Translations under genes and position numbers: made by a program
Notes under the pieces: model-generated
Told to the model about the DNA's origin: nothing
The model's database searches: none
The model's input: only the letters and a program-made list of their open reading frames with translations
Shown: positions 11,076 to 22,529 of the stretch, piece by piece
How positions within the stretch are numbered: the first letter of the stretch is position 1
How the letters are laid out: every line of letters begins with the position of its first letter
Assembly: GCA_016647705.1 (NCBI GenBank)
Contig: JAENRU010000467.1
Span: forward strand, 46,001-110,000
DNA from: Eucommia ulmoides
Taxonomy: Eukaryota; Streptophyta; Magnoliopsida; Garryales; Eucommiaceae
DNA length: 64,000 nt
Reading direction: 5' to 3'

Positions 11076-11922
11076 ACAGAACACTACGATATATCCTGGT
11101 TCACCAAGCTACTCTTGGTTAATCTAGCCCTCCGAGCCCCACAGAGATTCACACCCGCTAAACCACTAAGATTCTTTTAAACAAGTAGGAACCAAACATT
11201 TACACAATGATTCTTTTACAAGCTCAGACTCAACCGACCAGCGTTTGAAATTGGCTTGGGCTACAACCTAAATCGATCGGTCGACCGATAGTTCATTGGT
11301 CGATTAACCGATCATCGATGGTCGGTTAACCGATCGATTCAGAGAGTTCACTTATCAGCCATCGGTTGACCAATCTCTCTTGGTTGGTTGACCAATCAAT
11401 TCAGAGACTTCTCCAATTCCCAGCCTATACCCATCAGTTGACTGATCCTTCACGGTCAGTTGACCGATCATTGCCAGAACATTTTTCCTTAATTCATTTT
11501 AACTCCAATCTTCAACGTTTTCAATCCTTTAACATATTTCTTCTCTCGGTTTACTTAATTGACACTAATAATTATTTTTAAATATTAATCTTGCTTAGGT
11601 TAATTTTTCTTTTTCAATTTCACATTGGACCAAATATGTGAACTAATTAAGACCCTAATAAAAACACACATAAAATATAAATCATTTAATTTTTGTGTGT
11701 GTGATCCTAATCAGGATACATTAAGAGTAAAAATGAATTTGAGTTGTTTTCACCTAGATTCTTCTGAATCTTCAATCTCTTAATGTCCGTCTCTTTGCAT
11801 TCTTAGCAATTACTTCATGATAACATCATCAATGGAACTTTTAAACTGAAATACTCAATAAACTCATTAGTTCCACCAAAAACATCAACACTTGATTGTC
11901 CATCAAAATTTTGGGATCAACA
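11076..11922 (-). mobile_element. Insertion replacing the N-terminal half of RT, probably a reverse-oriented copia-type LTR fragment
   Basis: The right edge is sharp: minus-strand TGTTGATCCCAAAATTTTGATG starts at 11922, directly beside the GATGAT codons of the RT active site. This start resembles LTR ends of SIRE-like copia elements, which is an inference. The left edge near 11076 is not clear. The palindrome cluster 11270-11480 is part of it, and a related palindrome-rich stretch lies at 38910-39110. Confidence 0.45.
11270..11480. repeat. Cluster of CGGT(C/T)GACCGAT-type palindromes
   Basis: About seven imperfect palindromes occur in 210 bases, among them GATCGGTCGACCGAT, ATTGGTCGATTAACCGATC, ATCGGTTGACCAATC, TTGGTTGACCAATC, ATCAGTTGACTGATC and GTCAGTTGACCGATC. 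They are spaced 15-35 bases apart. All lie inside the insertion that splits RT. Confidence 0.75.
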
Positions 11923-12990
11923 GATGATATGTTGGTAAAAACAAAAGAATGATCAACCACGTGGAACATCTGAGGGAGGCACTAGAGGTACTTCAAAAAT
12001 ACCACATGAGGACAAATCCTAAGAAATAAATATTTGGGGTGTCATCTGGAAAATTCCTAGGCTATATTGTGGATTTGTTCGGAATCAAAGCTGACCCAGA
12101 GCAAGTAAACAGCATTATGAAGATTGAATCCAAAACAAGCACCAAAGAAGTACAAATGTTAAATGAAAGGCTAACAACACTGCATCGGATCATCTCAAAA
12201 TTCACCATCCAATCTTTAAAGTTTTGAAAGACAATAGGAACTTTGAGTGGGCTGATGAATATAAGCAGTCTTTCTAATCTTTGAAGGAACATCTAGGTCA
12301 GATCGAGCTGCTGACACAAGTAAAACAAATAGAGGAGCTTAACTTGTACCTTGTAGTGTTTGAATCGGCAGTTAGTGTAGCTCTAATAGAAGAAGAAAGC
12401 AAATTTCAGTACCCCGTGTAATACGTTAGTGAGTCATTACTTCCAGTAGAGTCCAGATATACATAATTGGAGAAGCTTGCCTTAGTACTGATCACAGCTT
12501 CCAAGCAACTTAGGTATTATTTTCAGTCTCATCTAATAAATGTAATGACTTCCTATCCTCTAAGAGTAGTGATTCATCGACCCAATGCCTCATTACGCTG
12601 ATGAAATAGGCAGTGGAGATTAGCGAGTTCAACATCAAGTTTGTCCCGAGAACTTCAATCAAAGGCTAAGCCCGGCCTGATTTTTTTGTGAAACTGACCT
12701 ATATAATAGAAGAAGACAACCTGAGGATCTTAAAGTCAATCTTAAATCTAGGGAAACTGTGGATTAACGAATCTGCAAACTCAAGAGGATGCAGAGTTAG
12801 AATTATAGTTGTAACCCCAGAAGAAGATAAGCCGGAGAAAACAATTCCGTTCGAATTCAAGACCTCAAACAATGAACCTAAGTATGAGATAGTAATAATT
12901 GGATTGAGCTTAGTTTGGTCTTTGGGAGTTGAAGGTGTCATCATCAAGTCAGATTCTCAACTGGTGGTAAACATATAATTGGGACCCTTA
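11923..12990 (+). pseudogene. RT C-terminus and RNase H of element 1 (broken)
   Basis: It starts with DDMLVKTK, the end of the RT YxDD motif, then REALEVLQKYHMRTNP and the ORF at 12039-12227 containing SGKFLGYIVDLFGIKADPEQ, typical of gypsy RT. Next come decayed RT-RNase H connection sequences (12240-12600). An archaeal-like RNase H region follows (12688-12978), with NNEPKYEIVIIGLSLV and IIKSDSQLVVNI. Stops and frameshifts are frequent, and the N-terminal half of RT is missing. Confidence 0.8.
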
Positions 12991-13089
12991 CGGTCAATGA
13001 AGAACGTATGCAACTCTACCTAGAGCTAGTCAAGGGTCTAATCGCTCAGTTCAAGGGATATACTTTTCAAATGCTCCTCAAGGATAAAA

Positions 13090-14444
13090 TACAAAAACGG
13101 ATGATTTGGCACTTCTTGCATCATTAAGGAAAGCTGGATCCAACTTAGATTTGGTGAGTTTCATAGAATTTTCATCAATAACGGCATTAGCAAACTTATG
13201 TGTCAAAATTAGGCGAATTGAAGAATAGGATGATTGGTAAAATCCTATCGTCGACTATTTAAATGAGGAAGCCCTACCAAAAGATCGAGGAACAACAAGG
13301 AAGATCAGATACAATGCAGAAAAATGTATGATTATCGAAAGGACGTTGTATCAAAGGTCAATCGCCCATCCACTTTTGCTCTTATTTGGGGGCAAGTGAA
13401 GCTACTTACGTAACCCAAGAGATCCACGAATGAGTGTATGGAAATCATAAAAGGGGAAGGACCTTAGTGATGAAAGCATTAACGACTGGATATTATTAAC
13501 CCACGATGAAGAAAGATTGCGAGGAGTTTGTTTGAAGATGTGATAAGTGTCAAAGGTTGGCTAGAGATATTTGTGTACCAGCTCAGCCACAGAGTCCTAT
13601 ATCAATTTTGTGGTCTTTTGCGAAATGAGGAATGGACGTACAGGGATCGTTTACCCCAGTTCCTAGAAATAAATGATTCGTGTTGATAATGATAAAATAT
13701 TTCGCAAAGTGGGTGGAAACTGAAGGATTCATTACGCTTGGATAAAATGAGGTGAAAAGTTTCTTGTGGAGAAACATCGTATGTAGATTTAGGGTTCCAG
13801 CAATATTGATCTCCGACAATGAAACTCCATTTGGAGGAGGCAAAGTGGAAAAGTTTTGCAAAGAGGTCAACATTGATCATCATACAAGCAGTCCAGCTCA
13901 CCTATAGGTCGACGACCAAGTTGAAGTAACAAATAAGGCAATTAAAGAAGCAATCAAGAAGAGGTTGGATAACACAAAAGAAAAGTGGTTGGAAGAGCTA
14001 CCATATATTCTTTGGTCTCACAGAACAACCCCGAATGGGTCAATAGAGAAAACTCCATTTTCGCTAACATTTGGGATGGAGGCACAAGTTCTAGTGGAGA
14101 TTGGATTACCCAGTTACAGGGTCAACCAATTTGACCTAGACAAAAACGAGGGTAAGAGCAAAGAAAACTTGGATATGTTAGAGGAAAAACGAGATGCAAT
14201 GCTGATAAGGATGGTTGCTTGCAAATCAAGAATGACAAGAAAGTCAATTAGGAAGTTCAACCAAGATACTTCGGTGTCGGTGATTTGGTACTCCGAAGGG
14301 CGATACTTCACAGACCACAAGCAAGACAGGAAAGCTAGCTCCAAACCGGTAAGGACCATACAGATTGATCAGAATAAACAGGCCAAGAACCTACTGAGTG
14401 GAAAAGCTCAATGGGATCCAAATACTAAGGCCATGGAACATTGA
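13090..14444 (+). pseudogene. Integrase of element 1 (broken)
   Basis: Fragments follow integrase order: a zinc-binding region near 13380-13540 (CDKCQRLA), the catalytic core at 13600-13960 with KYFAKWVET and ISDNETPFGG, and then the ORF 13965-14444. That ORF begins at LDNTKEKWLEELPYILWSHR and contains TPFSLTFGMEAQVLVEIGLP. The GPY/F-type tail is frame-shifted after about residue 105 of this last ORF. Multiple stops precede it, so no functional protein is expected. Confidence 0.8.
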
Positions 14445-14599
14445 GCATTTAAGAAATTATTTTATTTAAATTATTTATAGTTCTTGTTATTTTTCATTAT
14501 TAACTTTTGATTCATTTATTGAAAAGTATTAATAAAGTATGATTGATGCATATTTAACATCGTATTATGGAGAAATGAAACTGAATAGGAATCACTACA

Positions 14600-15720
14600 A
14601 AAATTTAAGTTCGGCTACAAACAAAGTGAATGAATGAGCACGGCGTCACGGACCAAGTCTTTGAGCCCTGACAAGTCCGATTTCAACCCAGTCCAAGTAC
14701 ATAGGGAGGCCCTACCCAAGGAGACTCTCCAGTCTTCGGAAGATTCTAGAGAACCTTGTACATTTCAAGGTGTATATAGAGGATTCTAGAGAATTTTTTA
14801 GGAGATATTTTATAGGAATGTTCTAGGCCTTGATTGTGGATCATTTGGATCAAATTGATCTTGACCATCCATTCTCATAGCCAAGGCCTATATAAGGGGA
14901 GGAGCTCATTTGCTCCAAACCATCCTTCAAGCTCTCAAAGCTTAGCAACCTTGTATACTTCATCTCTAGAGATAAAAAGAAATTATTTCTCCCAATTTCT
15001 TGCTTTCCCCAATTCCTTCCTTCTCTCTATTTCAAGTCTTCCACTGGAAATAGAGTCAGTTAGGCTTTAGCGCTTCAAAATTGGGTGGAATAACGCTAAG
15101 GCCGCACAGATTCTTGAGGTAAAATTTTAGTCTGTGACAACAAGGTTCAAATATAAATCTACCTCAAGGATGTAGGCCACAAGATTTAGATACCAAAAAC
15201 TATGCGAAACAATAATCACGGGGTAAGGTTCAGCTATGAACCTACCTCAAGGTCGTAAGCTATAAGACTCAAACACAACCAAGCTAAGGAATGAGCATGG
15301 GGTAAGGTTCAGCTATGAACCTACCTCAAGGCTATAAGCCATAAAACTCAAACACCAACAACAATGTGAAGCGATGAGCATGGGGTAAGGTTCATCTATG
15401 AACCTACTCAAGTCTGAAAGCCATAAGACTCAAACAAAATAAAGCTAAGGAATGAGCATGGGGTAAGGTTCAGCTATAAATCTACCGTAAGGTTGTAAGC
15501 CATAAGACTCAGACTCCAATAAAATGCGAAGCAATGAGCACGGGGTAAGGTTCACTATGAACCAACCTCAAGGCTTAAGTCGTAAAACTTTAACATAACA
15601 AAGTTAAGGAATGAGCACGAGGTAAGGTTTAACTATGAACTACCTCAAGGGTATAATCCATTAGACTCAGATGCCAAGAACTAAAGCTAAGAAATGGGCA
15701 GAGGTCATGTTTAGCTAAGA
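14600..15720. repeat. Tandem repeat with a two-unit (about 160-bp) higher-order period in the 3' region of element 1
   Basis: The landmark GGTAAGG (or its variant) recurs at 15222, 15301, 15384, 15462, 15544, 15621 and 15703. Spacings are 79, 83, 78, 82, 77 and 82. Units alternate between an AAGCTAAGGAATGAG form and an ATGCGAAGCAATGAG form, so the true period is about 160 bp. Most units contain the perfect hairpin GGTTCA-GCTA-TGAACC. The array is split by a solo LTR at 14644-15139; partial units lie on both sides. Tandem repeats in the 3' region are a known trait of Tat elements. Confidence 0.85.
14644..15139 (+). mobile_element. Solo LTR inserted in the tandem array
   Basis: It starts CGTCACGGACCA and ends TAGTCTGTGACA, near-perfect inverted ends of the TGTCAC...GTGACA type, 496 bp long. 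A TATATAA box at 14889-14895 lies in a GC-flanked promoter-like context. The flanking array reads on across it: GAGCACGG before and AAGGTTC after, as in the intact units. The target duplication is not clear. No internal retrotransposon sequence is present. Confidence 0.7.
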
Positions 15721-16366
15721 ACCAATGAAACTCAAGTAACCCACTAACTCGAAAACTTTAAATGTTTAAACTTACTAATTGAGGTTAGCACAATATCAGG
15801 ATGATCTTAGTTAAAGAATGAACAAAATTGGAGTTACCAACAGGTTACCCACGACAACACGAGCTCTAACAAATAGAGGCCAGGTTTAGTTGAGAACCAA
15901 CCACCTCGAAGTACAACTTAGCCAATAATTCAACGCCTGAGGAAAAGCTAAAAAACTAAGATGGAGTAAGAATCAACCTAAGCAGTCATGAACTATAATA
16001 ATGCTTAAAATCAAGTCAGCAAAATTAGTATAGCCTCATGTTGACCTCATTTTAAAGAGGTAGGTAAATCTTGCCTCATAATGGAATCATCGTAGTAATA
16101 GAGGTTCAATTTAGCAAAGGGCCATAATCATCTGAGGAGCTGGTCAGCCTGAAGAACAATTAATGAAGAGTTGCCAACTACTTAAAGAGGTCAACCTAGT
16201 TGTTTATTGGCTCTCAATTATCACAACAAAAAAAAAAAAAAAAAAAAAAAAAAGAAGAAGATCAACACAGCAGAGTATATCAGCTTGATTAGCAGGTCCT
16301 ATGAGGAAATGCTACCCTAACATTCTATAAAGGTGCATTGAAAGATCAACAAAAGACCTGACTTCA
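15721..16366. other. Decayed 3' region of element 1 with an A26 tract
   Basis: Diverged echoes of the tandem repeat (GGTTTAGTTGAGAACCAACC, ACCTCGAAG) continue to about 15930, then blur. An uninterrupted run of 26 A lies at 16228-16253. I see no ORF of interest. Confidence 0.6.
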
Positions 16367-17170
16367 CACTATAAGAAAAAAGCCTTTTTATCACGGTTTT
16401 TCGTCCCAAACCAAACCGTGATAGTATGCAGTGTGATTAAAAATAGACTTTTGATCACAGTTAAAAACCGAGATGATAGACTTTTTATCACAGTTAAAAA
16501 CTGAGATAAATAATCCATATAATCTCGGTTTTCAAATGTGATTAAAAGATCATATATATGTGATGAAATTAAATAAAAATGTGATTATTTAGACTATTTA
16601 TCTCAGTTTAACCTATTTTCTATCACATTTAAAAACCGTGATAGTTTCTCATATCTATATTAAAAAAAAAAAAATTACAAATCACAGCACTATTATATAT
16701 ATATATAAAAATAAAAATAAAAATAAAAACTACAAAAAATTAGCTAAAAAATAAATTTTATATTTCTAAAACAAATAAAACATTGATGACATAAGAATTT
16801 TACCTAACATGAAAAACACAAGTTATTTTTCAATACAATAATCATAAACTTGAATTTTCTATCATGTACAAATGTCTAAAATTGGTCATCTAATCACAAA
16901 TAAAACATCATTACCTACATCATCAACTTCATTTTCTTTTTCATCAACTTCATCAAGGCGCACACAGTGGAAAATACATCAAAATTATTTAAAAGGAATA
17001 TCTAGTGATACCACGCTCAGCTTCATATGCACGGGTATCTGTCATCCGAACATCACCAGCCACTTCTTGAGCAATGATATCTCATTTATATTGTTACAAT
17101 CACGATTTATTAAAAAAACGAGATGAATTATATTTACTAAGCGTGATAAACAGGGTATTTTCTAGTAGTG
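16367..17170. mobile_element. Miniature CACTA element, 804 bp
   Basis: The ends are CACTATAAGAAAAAAG and, inverted, CACTACTAGAAAATACC. They are flanked by the 3-bp target duplication TCA (16364-16366 and 17171-17173), the length CACTA elements make. Subterminal GTGAT/ATCAC repeats are dense. There is no transposase; the two short ORFs at 16872-17126 and 17074-17295 are chance. The left end and internal sequence match the relic at 4803 closely, so this is a deletion derivative of that family that could only have been mobilised in trans. Confidence 0.9.
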
Positions 17171-18228
17171 TCATGGAGAGGGCAACCTATCAAGAAATAG
17201 TTAGAAGCTATGTTCAAAACAACACCTACATCAAAATTAACAAGCATCAAAAAGAAAAGGCAATGCAAATGGCAAATTTATCCAAGCACAAATAAACAGA
17301 CCAAAAGGCCAGAGGCCACCAACTTTTCAAATCCCACCAATGGGATGAGGAAAAATGATGAACAATGAAATAAAAGTGATCATTCCTATTTAGAGGACCA
17401 GTTAAAGTCTTCGACCACTTGAATTGCCGCAGTTCCTCAGTGAGTTCTTCTACTTGTTGTCGAGCGTATCCCTTCTTGTCCACCTCCACATTCCTTTTAT
17501 GTTGCAGGTTGTTGGACTCCAAACTGGTATCACACCACTTGTTGGTAAGTTCTTTAATTTTTGCATTCTTTTTGTTCATGATATGGCGAAGCTCTACTAT
17601 TTTGGAAGTCGCGATATAATGAGTGGTGTTCAAGCGGTATTAGTAAGAGAAAATATTCTCCAACTTGCGCAAAACATGGTGGTTAGGCAAGGCTCCGTAC
17701 CTCCATGACTAGGGTGTCAACTTTGACTCTGGAGTTGAAGAATTCCATCCGCAAGCACTCGACCTCGTATATAAAAGGAACCTGAAATTAAAAAGGAGAA
17801 ACGACATAAAAATTAAGGGAGAAAGTTGTTGAAAAATAAAATAAGTCGAGTATCTCACTTTATCTGGAGCCCAGCCATTGAAAATACGAAGTCCCGAGAA
17901 ACACGTTTGAAAGGCAGTGAAATAAGAGAATACGAGGCTGATAAAATTGGTGACGGAAGAGTTTATACAGACAAGAGTAAAAAGTTTAGAAAATGGAAAT
18001 TTTGGAGAACTTTGGAAAGACATTGGGAATCTAGACAGACTAGACTCTTAATGACATGACCATTTAATGTAAGAAGATCAAAATCTAGACATGCAAGGGA
18101 CTTGCCTAGGGAAAGTAAACAAAGCGAAAAGGAGGATAGTATTAAACGTGGTCAAAGTTAACATTAAATACTAAAGAGTTGGTCAATTACATAGTTCAAA
18201 ACCAAAAGGAGACAAAATTAAATAAGAA
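17171..18228 (-). pseudogene. Coiled-coil relic downstream of the element 1 antisense ORF
   Basis: On the minus strand the stretch 17640-17400 translates to a charged helical segment (IVELRHIMNKKNAKIKELTN and later QVEELTEELRQF). An earlier piece near 17770-17700 reads YEVECLRMEFFNSRVKVDTL. These look like coiled-coil parts of the extra ORF of Tat elements, but lie after its apparent stop at 18229-18231. They may be a diverged duplicate or a spliced exon. 17850-18228 otherwise shows nothing recognisable. Confidence 0.35.
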
Positions 18229-18409
18229 TCAAGAAGGGGGAACAGAAAGAAGTGGGTCGTAAATCGGCTCAACAGTTAGAGGAAATGGGTCAACAGGTTC
18301 AGCAAGATCAGTAGGCTCTACAAGGTCAGTGGCATCGACTTCGGCAACATCAGGCTCAGATGCAATAGCCTCATCCAGGACATGCAAGTCCAAACTAGGG
18401 AAATGCTCG
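18229..18409 (-). pseudogene. Antisense ORF of element 1, C-terminal acidic tail
   Basis: The minus strand from 18409 reads an open acidic, proline-containing tail (SLDLHVLDEAIASEP, then VEPTDLAEPVDPFPL) ending at TGA 18229-18231. It continues in frame from minus-strand sequence ending at 30793 once element 2 and one copy of its target duplication are ignored. It is the last part of the extra ORF that Tat elements carry opposite to pol. Confidence 0.6.
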
Positions 18410-19191
18410 TGTTGGTGTCAAAAATTAGTCCGACCCGCAGTATGGTTCGATCACCCTTCGCATGGAGAGTTGCAACTAATCTGGGGATGATCTTCGTCCT
18501 CGCTAGAGTCTTCGATCCGAGCTAGACAAGCACTGTCTGACTTGTTGTCCGAGCCGGAAAGCATGGCTCTACTGGATCCTTATCCAAGTCGTTGTTCGAG
18601 CTGAGCTCCAATCTGCCACCTGCACACAAGACGAGCTAGGGTGTTCCCGACGTATCCCATCCGGCGTGAGAGTATGAGCTCGAGGATAAGAAGCAGGTCG
18701 TATGAAGTAAAGCTATTACCTCGACCTGTGGAGTGTGTTTTTTCACGTGTGTAATATGATGATGAAGCCTTCTATTTATAGGTGAGGAAGCGATTAGCAT
18801 TCCAGAAGATTAAGTCCTTAAGATCGGTTTAGCACTAATTAGTCACGTGCGTGAGGAACATTGCAGATTAGAGTTATGGGCTTGGGCCTTGGGCCCCTTT
18901 ATTCACTAATGGAGAAGCCCATGGGCCAAGCATGTTTAAGGAAGCGATAGGCCGGCCCAGGTACCAAGGCGCAGGTCGGGGTGATCGCACCGATCTGCTT
19001 TGGGTGGTAATAATGGAGGATATTCTTACTTGGTGATCGACCAAGTGCTTTATGTTGACCGTCCCGAGGAGGCGTCTAGGTTGTCTATTCACCGGGCTTA
19101 TCAGGCCGCTGATGATGAAGTGGCATTGCTGACATGACGATTTTGATCCAGGTGGTACACACATTGAGGTGGTCAGATTTCACCCACACCA
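18410..19191 (-). repeat. 3' LTR of element 2 (left copy)
   Basis: It is 782 bp long and pairs with 30004-30787. It ends at 19191, where the purine tract on the element strand (TTTGGGGGGCAAT, plus 19192-19204) abuts it. A TATAAATA box lies on the minus strand at 18773-18780. Confidence 0.9.
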
Positions 19192-19204
19192 ATTGCCCCC
19201 CAAA
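19192..19204 (-). promoter_or_regulatory. Polypurine tract of element 2
   Basis: On the minus strand TTTGGGGGGCAAT lies immediately upstream of the 3' LTR, where plus-strand DNA synthesis of gypsy elements is primed. Confidence 0.7.
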
Positions 19205-19499
19205 CCTCAACGAGGAGATGGAACATGAGATGCTAAGGGTTCTTGTCACGGTCTGCTGGGAGGTGAGAGTCTGGTCCGAGATGAAACAGATCGGTTGAGC
19301 AGGTCAGCTCAGACTATCGCAAGGCTTCCACAAAAATCTTGACTGACACGTTGATCAGATGTGTGACACATGGATGATAGCGCGTGAATCGACGTTCTGC
19401 GCACCGTCCGATCAACGCAATAGTTCAGATTCTCGATCCTTCTATATATAGGCACTTTATTACTTCATATTTTTTCACACCAAAGTATCAGCGACAGCT

Positions 19500-21960
19500 C
19501 TGCCTGACCTCAGAGCATGGTACTCTCATTTTTTTTCTTTTCTTTTCTCCATGTCTTCCACGTCTGAGTCCTCTTCGTCGAGGTACAGTCCTTCTGGATC
19601 TGAATAGACTGTAGCTAAACCCCAAGTCGAATAGATCAAGCTCATCTCGTTTGCGACCGAGGTCGATGAACCGAATGTGATCTCCGCATCTGAGGAAACC
19701 GCCGAGCTGGAGGCCGTCGTTGAATGGACAACCTCCTCTTCCGAAAGGGACCGCAGAGTGGCAAGAGCGAGGACCTCCCAGTCTCCTGGCATGACCAGTA
19801 GGCCTTAGTGGAGGAGGGTAAAGAGCAAAGCAGGCTCATCTAGGGGCCCTAGTTTTGAGCTCAGGGAGTGTCCAGTCGTGGAGCTCGATATCGAGGGCTC
19901 ATCCTCAGGGGCAGAAGCCTAGCTGTCAATGTCGGGTCACGCCCCTAGCGCCAGCTCGACCTCAGGTCGATTGATCTGTGAGGTCCCCCAGGGTACCTTA
20001 GTCTAGCAAGTGGAAATCGACCTGTTGGAGAATAAGGTTCGGGACTTTTGCTCCAGGTATACGTTCCCCAACTCGGTGGAGACATGCATTCCAGGGAAAA
20101 ATGATCGGGTTTGCGCCCCACTGGAGGGATTCATAATAGTCAATAACCAGCAATTGCAGGGTGGCCTACATTTTCCTATGCACCCTTGAGTGAGGGAAGT
20201 CTGTTGGGATATCGGGTTGTGTCTATCACAGCTCGCCCCCAATAGTATGCGAATGGTCGTGACATTTTACATGATATGCCTGGCTAAGGGCATCATCCCG
20301 TCCCTCGAGCTATTCCATGTCATCTTTTTGGTGAAATTCATTCCTGGTGGGAAGCACTGGTACTATATCTCAGCCTGAAAAAAAGATCCTCACAGGCTAC
20401 ACCGAATCCATCAAGGGCTGGAAGCCAGGCTTTTTCTTTCTTGGCGGGACCGGATGAGAGGCCGCCCCAGCATCACAATAGGAGTTCCCAATTTGGAGGC
20501 ACTGGGGGACCATGGGTAATCTTTTCAACCTGGCGTTAGTTATTTTCCCTCACCTGCCAATTTTTCTGAATTGTCTTGTTTTTGCTTTATTCAGCTGCAA
20601 AGAAGCACGAACCGAGCTCGGAGATCCTTGCACAGAGAGATCGGATCTTCAGCACCCCATTTAGTCACATCGACACTCTTATCTCGTCATTCTTGTACGA
20701 CCTCTACTTTTGGAGCAACCCCTCCCTTCCACCAGCGACCTTGAAAGAGGATTCCAAGAACGGTAAGTCTCTCCACCCCTACTCGTTAATTTATTTACAC
20801 TTGCATTTCTTATGTTGACTGATGCTCCAGGATTGCTTCTTCTTGCAGTCGTGGATATTAAGATACAGGCACGGTTGGTGGTGCAGGACATTGGGGAGGA
20901 GGCCGCAAGAGGGGACACTCAGCCAGCCCAGGAAGAGACTATGATCCAGGCCGTTCCGGTCAAGTCGACGCCTGTCAACCCATTAGCCAAGGCCGCACCT
21001 CAGACGGCACCCGCCAGGCTAGCAACTACAGACAGGGTAGAGGCCCTGAGGAGGCCAATGACCCCAACCATAGCCAGGCCAACGGCGATACCCGTGGACG
21101 CGGAGAGCCCGACCCCTACACAAAAAAGAGATAGAAGAAAGCGAAAAGCGTGCATGTATGAGGCAGAGGCCGGGCAGCAGAAGAGAAGCCGCGCTGAGGT
21201 CCAACGAGGATGGGAAGAGTCCTGGCAGGAAGAGGAGGTGGGTCCTTTCGCCGTCACAACCGGGCTCCAACGTGACTAAAGTATCCTTGAGAAACTGGCC
21301 ATCCTCCCGACCTTCATCAACCAGATCATTCCCCCAATGGATCGAACAAAATTTAGTAAAAAATCTGATGGTCGGCTCACCTCTGACCTCTATTGGTACC
21401 AGCTGTCGGTAAGCTCTCACCTCAGTAAGATCTCCAGACTTGAGACGCTTCATGTTTTTTAACCCTTTCCATTTTTGACCTTGTAAGCCCTTTATTCTTC
21501 AGTCGAGTTGGGGCTGCGTTTCGATAAAGCTAGCAAGAGATGTAAGAGACTAGAGAAAAAGAGGTCCGAACACATCGACTGGCTGAACAAAAACCAGAGG
21601 GAGCTGGATAGGCTCTGGGATGAGCTCAAGCAATTGACAAAGAGGAACGAGAAACTGGCCAAGCGGGCCGAGGACAACCTGAAAAAGCCAACAGGGCTAT
21701 GCAACAGTCCCAGACTGCTCTCAATTGAACGAGGAACTTAGTCGTCTGATTACACGCTAATCTTTCAAATTTTCTATGCAACGCAATTGAATCCACAGCA
21801 AGAACTGCGAGATTCTTCAAACCATATACCGATCATGTCGACCAAGTTGTGGAAACTCACACTACTTCTCAGTTATACGAAGCCCTTCTTTGTAACCTTT
21901 TCAGCGTCAGCCAGGGCTGGTCATCCTGCCCCCCAGGTGAGCATAGGAGCTCGGCTGGCT
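19500..21960 (+). pseudogene. Antisense extra ORF of element 2 (putative gypsy-type transposon protein), with apparent introns
   Basis: It lies on the plus strand, opposite to this element's pol. A domain near 20130-20380 (GGLHFPMHP, then DIGLCLSQLAPNSMRMVV and GKHWYYISA) matches the plant 'putative gypsy type transposon' domain (Transposase_28, PF04195). Three GT-AG intervals break the frame: 20516-20594, 20763-20848 and 21409 to 21502 or 21507. The first two join in phase with the flanking ORFs. The exon 20849-21279 is Pro/Ala/Thr-rich with a basic nuclear-signal-like KRDRRKRK. The last exon (21508-21741) is a highly charged coiled coil (RLEKKRSEHIDWLNKNQREL). Stops, for instance near 20188 and 20379, show decay. 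The exact start is not resolved; an acidic Ser/Glu-rich N-terminal region begins after about 19550. Confidence 0.7.
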
Positions 21961-22529
21961 GGGTTTTTGTGGTCACCTTAGAGAAGGGGGTCTGACCTAG
22001 GACGAGTTTGTCTTACCCCTTTTGGACTATCTCAACCTTCCCTACAGAAGCGCTATCCCTTTAGGCAGTCTAAGACCAGCTCGACTATGAGAGAGTAGTC
22101 ACAAGCTGATAGGTCCTCGATCATGATCGGCGTGATTCCATCATAGGGTGACATCCCGCCGACACCCCCAGGCTAAAGCCACTGACCTTATTTGACAACC
22201 AGTCTCTTTCTTCAGCGCGACAACTAGTTTCTTACCGATATGTGTTGGAGATTCGACGTGACAGCTAGTCTTTCGTTGGAGAAATGGTTATAGGGAGGCT
22301 CGCTCCGGCCTCTCAGCATGAAGGGTTGTTTACTTCCACCTTCATTTGGAGAAGTAGCTGGAGGGCGGCTCACCCTGGCCTCTTAGCACAGCGGGCTGCT
22401 CGCCTCCATCTTTATACTTGTGGAGAATTTGGAGATTTGGTAGAATCTAAACCGAACACCCTTTTTATTTATTTCAAAATTTCGATTACAAGCTTCTAAG
22501 ATCAAAATAAAAAATCTTTGACAAGTCTA

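Noticed and set aside
16872-17295. Short plus-strand ORFs in the miniature CACTA
   Set aside because: They cross the element terminus and target site, and are Ser/Thr-rich by composition.
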